A stretch of DNA of 64,000 nucleotides from Monoplex corrugatus (Eukaryota; Mollusca; Gastropoda; Littorinimorpha; Ranellidae). Location: NCBI GenBank assembly GCA_030674185.1, contig JAPXFY010000015.1, positions 25,649,543-25,713,542 on the forward strand. The letters run 5' to 3'. This document shows positions 58,764-64,000 of this stretch, one piece after another. How positions within the stretch are numbered: position 1 is the stretch's first letter; each line of letters begins with the position of its first letter. The notes beneath the pieces are model-generated. The model saw only the letters and a program-made list of their open reading frames with translations, was not told where the DNA came from and did no database searches. The translations under genes were made by a program, and so were the position numbers.

Positions 58764-58860
58764 CGCACACACACATACACACACATATGCACGCAAACAC
58801 ACACACACGTCTAATATCACTTATAGTGAAAAGACGTTAAATCAAAGAACGAACGAACAC
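58587..58860. repeat. (ATAC)n-(AC)n tract after the RTE-like fragment
   Basis: ACATACATACATACATAC follows the LINE tail. (AC)n comes next, then CTTATAGTGAAAAGACGTTA and AACGAACGAAC, a tail motif that recurs inverted in the R1 copy at 11.1 kb. Confidence 0.9.
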
Positions 58861-59105
58861 ACACACACATACACACGCGGAGACCTTATACCCTCATCAA
58901 CGTCCCAGGGCCGCAGACCACAATTATCACAGGCACTGACTAAGTAATGCAGCCTTCATGGCTCAGACACCAGGTGACTTGTGCTATCATGTGGTCTCCC
59001 TATCAGACGTCCTCTCTGTTCTCCAAACCCTGGAGAATGACAGATTCTTCCACCTGACGAAAGTCTTACAGAAAGTCAGAACCAGATCAGCAGTCCTCCA
59101 GTGGA

Positions 59106-59203
59106 CACACACACAAGCAAGCGCGCACACACACTTACACACACTTACACACAAGCATACACTCAAGCATCCACACACACAAGCACACACACACACAAGC
59201 GCG

Positions 59204-59270
<67 letters not shown>
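59106..59270. repeat. (AC)n tract inside an RNase H relic
   Basis: ACACACAAGC-type repeats, then about 60 bp of pure AC. Confidence 0.95.
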
Positions 59271-59273
<3 letters not shown>

Positions 59274-59369
59274 GGGACTCCAGGATGAGACAGGAGACGA
59301 GCTGGTGAAAAGAGTAAGCCCACGAAGATCAACCAGACCTCAGTATCAGCTGCAGCGAGGAAGTTAGTG

Positions 59370-59434
59370 GAGAGATTGAAAGGGTTATGTTTTTTTGCAG
59401 CCTATGGGCAGGATGCGGGAGTGAAAGGGTTAAG
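59370..59434. mobile_element. P1 outer-arm fragment
   Basis: TTGAAAGGGTTATGTTTTTT, then GCAGGATGCGGGAGTGAAAG, GGTTAAG. It is inserted in the RNase H-bearing LINE fragment. Confidence 0.5.
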
Positions 59435-59589
59435 CTACGGACAGATAGGAACGAATACTACCTTCTGTCTACAGAGCAGCAAGCGGTCCTCATGACGCTC
59501 TGTACCGGCTCCATGCACTTATGAACCACAACTTCAAACTGACACCTTCACCCTAAGATCAAGAGAACCAAACAGCTGAACGCACATTA

Positions 59590-60040
59590 CAGGAACAATA
59601 AGAAAACTTAAAAAGAATTAAAAAAAAAAAACATGAAAAAAGAATCAGATCGCGTATTTAATACAGCCAAACAAGACAGGCGCAAACTTTCGGCCAACTG
59701 GCCTTTGTCAAGCGGAAGATCATACACCAAATACAAAACTCAGGAGAAAAAGACTGAAGCTTCCCTGCTGCTTCGTCCAGTGTGAGAAAAGGACGAAACT
59801 GTAACATCACTGTAATATGCAATCCAAAACAAGTGTGACTGCCCGCCTTCAAGCAAACAGGAACCAGAGAAATAAACAGATGAAAAATGTGAAAGGGTTA
59901 TGGTACGGACAGATAGGGACGAATACTATCTTCCGTCTAGACAGCAGGGAAGTTTCAGTCTATTTCCCTGAATTTTTGTAGGCTATTTAGCGTTTGTTTG
60001 TTTGTTTGTTTGTGATCTTTCGCTTGACAAAGGAAAAAAA
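59590..60040. repeat. Relative of the fold-back element, rearranged
   Basis: It contains GGCCAACTGGCCTTTGTCAA, GGAGAAAAAGACTGAAGCTT and CAAGTGTGACTGCCCGCCTT, as in the left arm of 34.8 kb. Only a short right-arm-like part (GATCTTTCGCTTGACAAAGG, about 60014-60033) is present. Confidence 0.5.
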
Positions 60041-60181
60041 AAAACCCTCTACGAAATGGACCGACAGAAGACGTGGCCGGCTACAACTCTGACCAACAAA
60101 CTCCATGGCAATTTGCAAGGAATGGGGGAGGGTGTGTGTGTAATAATCACATTCTTCGCCAGATGTAGGGTCTGACTATGT

Positions 60182-60782
60182 TATTGTTGTTATTGCTATT
60201 GTAGTTTAAAGCCCAGCCGACTGCGTAGAGCCATACCAGGGCTATAATCGCTTCAAAACAACAAAACTTCGCAGGGAAAAAAAGAAGAAGAAAAAAGAAA
60301 AGGAAATCAAGTACACATATCAATGCATTCCCGCACATAATCTAAGGATATGCACCTGGCGTTGACCAACCGTCCAATTTATCGCACAAGGGATTTAAAA
60401 AAAAAAACACACTTGAATATGAATATAAGCATACTTGAGGACATCAAAACATATATACAAACGGGCATAAATTACCTAAAATTTTTTTGCTTCCACATAT
60501 CTCACCTCCCTAGAGCCAAAAATGCACTTAACACATGTACCCAGTTATCAATCCTAAGAAAAAGTATGTAAGACTTTATCGAACTCAGACAGGTGAATGG
60601 ACCAGCAAGGCAGAAAATGATAGGTAGAAATGACAGAAAGCATAGAAACAAGGCAGAAACAAAGAGAGTGACAAAAAAGAGGAAATTTCTAGCACAGAAT
60701 TTCCAGAAGGTGGGGATACTATTTATATTGAAAGAGCCCCCGCCATCCCCACGGAGGGGGGGGGGGGGGGAGGGGAGGGGGT
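60182..60782 (-). mobile_element. R1 retroposon copy, 9-bp TSD, long poly-G flank
   Basis: This is a full-length copy. The TSD tgactatgt occurs at 60173-60181 and 60783-60791. Between the element's 5' terminus (on the right here) and the TSD is a G-rich tract (about 60756-60781), which is C-rich in the element sense. Confidence 0.8.
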
Positions 60783-60881
60783 TGACTATGTAAACGATGA
60801 ACGAAAAAAGATGAAACAAGAATGCTATAGCGATAAAGACTGGAGGCAATAACGATAATTTTTGAATATTTCCCTTTTTAT

Positions 60882-61086
60882 TAACCCTTTGACTCCCGAA
60901 CCCTTCAGTAGCATCTTTTGATTCCCTCACCCTATCCATCAGATTCCTACAGGCAGCTGGTGGATAGGTGAGGGAATCAAAGGGTTAAGTCCACCAGCTT
61001 TCCTACAGGCAGCTGGTAGATATGAGAGGGAATCAAAGGGTTAAGTTTTTGCTGTTGTGGATAGGACACAGGAGTCAAAGGGTTAA
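60882..61086. mobile_element. P1 element with repeated inner half
   Basis: TTAACCCTTTGACTCCCGAA at the left and GGAGTCAAAGGGTTAATA at the right. The right half of the inner unit is present twice (60955-60988 and 61007-61042). Confidence 0.68.
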
Positions 61087-61108
61087 TAAAACAACTACAA
61101 ACCAAGAC

Positions 61109-61266
61109 ACTAAGTAACAATCAGATAACAATGAACCAATCTAGTAACAATCATATGACCGAATGAACCAATCTAGTAACAATCAGTTGATTGAATAAAC
61201 CAATCAATAACAATCAGATGATTGAATGAACCAATCAATAACAATCAGATGATTGAATAAACCAAA
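61109..61266 (+). repeat. Minisatellite, ~31-bp unit, 5 copies
   Basis: The unit is AATAACAATCAGATGATTGA + ATGAACCAATC. The last two or three copies are almost identical and the first ones are diverged. Confidence 0.75.
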
Positions 61267-61626
61267 TAAATTTAAAGAAAATTTAAGTACACATGTAGGC
61301 CTATATAAATGCACTTGCGCACGTAATCTAAGTAGAAAACGTGCCTAAATTACCTGAAATTGCTTCTGCGTATCTCACCTCCCTAGAGCCAAAAGTACAC
61401 TTAATACATGTACCCAATTATCAATCCTAAAAAAATGTACGTAAGACTTTATCGAACACATACAGGTGAATGGGCAAGCAAGGCAGAAAATGATAGAAAG
61501 AAATGGCAAAAACCAAAGGATCAAGGCGGAAACAGAGTGACAGAAAAGAGGAAATTTCTAGCCCAGAATTTCCAGAAGGTGGGGATACTATCTATACTGA
61601 AAGAGGCCCTGGCCTCCCCAAAGGGG
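61265..61626 (-). mobile_element. R1 retroposon copy, tail part missing, internal deletion
   Basis: The copy runs from AATTTAAGTACACATGTAGG to GGCCTCCCCAAAGGGGG. A segment corresponding to the centre of R1 is missing between about 61330 and 61335. Confidence 0.65.
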
Positions 61627-62053
61627 GAGAAACAGGCTAAACTATTATCTACTGAAGAAATGAGTAGAGGTGAAATGGAGCAACTCAAGAACGACAACTC
61701 GGGGGCAAAAAGGCGACTTGATGAAAACCGCGTCCTTCATCCACACAATCAGACTAACCAGAAAGAAAGAAAGAAAGAAAGAAAAAGAAAGAAAGAAAAT
61801 ATGGGTTTATGCCATCTGCTGCGATTCACTTGGATCTCCACAGCCTCACATCGTGGTGTAGCGCATACAGAGTTCCCCACACAACGTGGTTTCAGTCTTC
61901 TTAACTGACTTAAATAAGCAGAACTAGCCGAACATTTTCTGTCCATATTGCTTGGAATATAAGGAAACTTTTTCCACTCAAACTTCCATGTTAACTTAGC
62001 TGTTCGCCACAGATAAAAGAAATGTGAAGGGGAGTGCGGTGTAAAGCGAAATG

Positions 62054-62056
<3 letters not shown>

Positions 62057-62105
<49 letters not shown>
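62057..62105. repeat. (CT)n microsatellite
   Basis: About 48 bp of CT with one CCT break. Confidence 0.95.
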
Positions 62106-62212
62106 GTGCGGTGTGCGTGCGTGCATACGTAATTGTGTGCGCCAGCGTGTGCGCATGCGCGCTCGCTTTGTGTTCTTTTCTTTCAGTTTTATTTTTGTTG
62201 TTGTTGTTGTTG

Positions 62213-62440
62213 GTACTAGTTATTTATTTATTCATTTATTTATTTATTTATTTATCTGTCCGTCTGTCTGTCTGTCATTTATTTTATTCAATTATTCATT
62301 TATTTATTTTATTCATTCAATTATTTATCTAGCCATATATTTACCTATTTATCTGTTCATTCATTTATCTATTTGTTTATTTGTTTATTCATTTATTTAT
62401 TTATTCATTCATTTATTTATTTATATGTTTCTTTCTTTCT
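62213..62440. repeat. (ATTT)n-rich tract
   Basis: Imperfect TTTA/TTCA tetranucleotides over about 230 bp, including (CTGT)n at 62256-62275. Confidence 0.9.
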
Positions 62441-62779
62441 TCATACATTTTTTAAAGCGCCTTGTTGACATTGCAATCTGACACCAGCTTACCCCACCCG
62501 GGGGGCCCCCCAGCACGTGTGTCTGCCAGTAGTGAAAGTCAACCTGCTGTTGTTTATCATCTCAAAAGCTGTTGGACGTGGTGAACAGCACCAGTGTGAT
62601 TTACACCCCCGTCCCTCTCCTTTCTGTTGACCGGCCAACTGTACAACACTGCCCACGCTGATTTACGTGCAGCCTCTCCCCCTCTGTTGTACCTAACATC
62701 TGTAGGTCTTCTTCACCAGGGGTCCAGGCCATGGCCAATTCTGCTTCCAACCCTAGGCATGGATAGGGAGACAGGCACC

Positions 62780-63287
62780 AGGCGCCCCTCCGTTTGTGTG
62801 CCAGGGGGGGGGGGGGGGGGGGGGGCTCTTTCTGTATAAAATAAGTAACCCCACCTTCTGGAAATTCTGTACTAGAAATTTCCTCTTTTCTGTCACTCTC
62901 TTTGTTTCTTTCTTCTTGTCACTCTCTTTGTCTCTTTCTTCCTGTCACTCTCTTTGTTTCTTTCTTCCTCCTTTGTTTTCTGGTCATTTCATCCTGTCAT
63001 TTTGGGTAATTTAAGCCCGTTTTTATATGTTTTAGTGTCCTTCCTTATGTTTACATTTGTACTCAGGTGTTTTTTTGTAAATTCCTTATGCAAAAAATTG
63101 GACAGAGTGATCATCATCAGGGCCATCTCCTTAGATTATGTGTACGAATGCATTGATAATGTGTACTTGACTTGTCTCTTCCTTTTTTTTTTTTTTAACC
63201 TGTTGAAGTATGGTGCATGTTTTGAAACTGTTATAGCCCTGATATGGCTCTACTCAGTCGGCTGGGCTTTAAACAAAAGTAACAGTA
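62780..63287 (+). mobile_element. R1 retroposon copy, 9-bp TSD
   Basis: Sense orientation. The TSD acaggcacc occurs at 62771-62779 and 63288-63296. The internal GGGG near the 5' end has expanded into a run of about 20 G (62803-62825), and the element tail is TTTAAACAAAAGTAACAGT. Three short degenerate repeats of a 'gtcactctctttgtttctttcttc' type occur at 62895-62970. Confidence 0.78.
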
Positions 63288-63479
63288 ACAGGCACCTAGC
63301 TCTGCGATGTGATCGCCTTGTTATACCAAGATACTGGCGCATATACAGAACTGAAACACGTCGCTGTCATTTCGCTAGCTTCGGTGCAAATGTGTGTGAT
63401 AAGTTTCTCCTACCGAAAAAAATCGTTCTGAACGGAGAAGTTTTCAACTAAACAAACAAACAAAAAACCACACAGACAC

Positions 63480-63527
63480 ACAAACGCATGCGCGCGCGCG
63501 CCACACACACACACACACACGCACACA

Positions 63528-63559
<32 letters not shown>

Positions 63560-63563
63560 CACA
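63480..63563. repeat. (GC)-(AC)n-(GCAC)n tract
   Basis: GCGCGCGCGCC, then AC, then (GCAC)n to 63563. Confidence 0.93.
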
Positions 63564-63726
63564 CTGTCCAAGATCGAAACAGAAAACAAAAAAGATATGA
63601 GAAAAAAGCTGCCCATCCTGGTCAGTAATAAAAAAGAAAACGTACAAATAGAACAGACTACTGCCATTTAGACACACTACTATTTACCAAGACAACAACG
63701 TGTTTGATTTTGCCTTATTGGCTTTT

Positions 63727-63893
63727 TAACCCTTTGACTCCCTCAGCCTATCCAGTAGCATCCTGCTTTGTCAACCATGACAGCAAAGCAAAATTCTAAC
63801 CCTATGACTCCCTAATTCTTCATGCAGGAAGCTGGTGGAGAAGGGTTAAATTTTTGCTGGTAGTAGATAGTGTGCGGGAGTCTAAGGGTTAAT
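63727..63893. mobile_element. P1 nested-palindrome element, inner part reduced
   Basis: TTAACCCTTTGACTCCCTCA at the left with the long arm (ACCATGACAGCAAAGCAAAA), and GCGGGAGTCTAAGGGTTAAT at the right. Confidence 0.68.
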
Positions 63894-64000
63894 TAGACTT
63901 GGAGTTGATGATCCTTAAAAAAAAAAATCTTGCATTGAAGCTGAGACCGACACAGACCAAAAAGTACTCTGAATGATGGCCTATCTATGCTTCTATATCT

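Larger units (their letters stand above)
58950..59595 (+). mobile_element. RNase H-bearing LINE fragment interrupted by (CA)n and a P1 piece
   Basis: From about 58970, SLSDVLSVLQTLENDRFF and RTRSAVLQW are readable. They resemble the helix and beta-strand of a LINE RNase H domain just before the catalytic 'WIPAH..I.GNE.AD' loop. The expected loop is replaced by (CA)n at 59106-59270. Beyond it, ETGDELVKRVSPRR resembles the GNEKADRLAKEG-type continuation. Further on, STEQQAVLMTLCTGSMH and MNHNFKLTPSP resemble the HLTRxxQVxLFRLRTGHN...KL tail. A P1 half-element lies at about 59370-59434. Confidence 0.6.

Overview
The window looks like nuclear DNA of an animal, most likely a mollusc and perhaps a gastropod. 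It has split genes with GT..AG introns, a very high density of long (AC)n/(GT)n microsatellites, and many dead non-LTR retroelements (L2/CR1-like, RTE-like, I-like with RNase H, and a Penelope-like fragment). It also has tRNA-headed SINEs and short palindromic elements. The phylum is inferred from overall character, because no marker gene in the window settles it.

Only two host genes can be read completely, and they sit head to head. On the minus strand (27360-31550) is a four-exon gene for a 194-residue three-TPR protein matching TTC36. On the plus strand (31800-37007) is a five-exon gene for a 168-residue SUZ-domain protein matching SZRD1. Their start codons are 249 bp apart, so a shared bidirectional promoter is likely. 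A third gene is only touched: 4386-4440 (minus) is a signal-peptide first exon with a donor site and an upstream TATA box, and its remaining exons were not found and may lie beyond the window.

Layout. 0-5 kb: retroposon fragments, microsatellites and the signal-peptide exon. 5-17 kb: repeats, including an L2-like LINE flanked by 92-bp direct repeats (6.0-7.7 kb), an I-like LINE relic on the minus strand (12.9-14.7 kb) and several copies of a ~560-bp retroposon called R1 here. 18.2-18.8 kb: a 61-bp tandem repeat. 19.3-22.5 kb: the longest LINE, with endonuclease tail, reverse transcriptase and 3' tail. 22.9-27 kb: SINEs and unannotated AT-rich DNA. 27.4-37 kb: the gene pair. 37-64 kb: no recognisable host gene. 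This last part holds an 83-bp satellite (49.8-51.6 kb), R1 copies and about fourteen copies of a TTAA-ended nested-palindrome element called P1 here. One P1 arm has become a perfect-period 4 x 70 bp tandem array.

The two most interesting families are R1 and P1. R1 is a non-coding retroposon with constant 5' ends, an (AACAAT)n-like tail and 9-13 bp target duplications at four copies. P1 has TTAACCC...GGGTTAA ends and palindrome-within-palindrome structure, suggestive of a piggyBac-type MITE. Family names are from recognition by eye; no database search was run.
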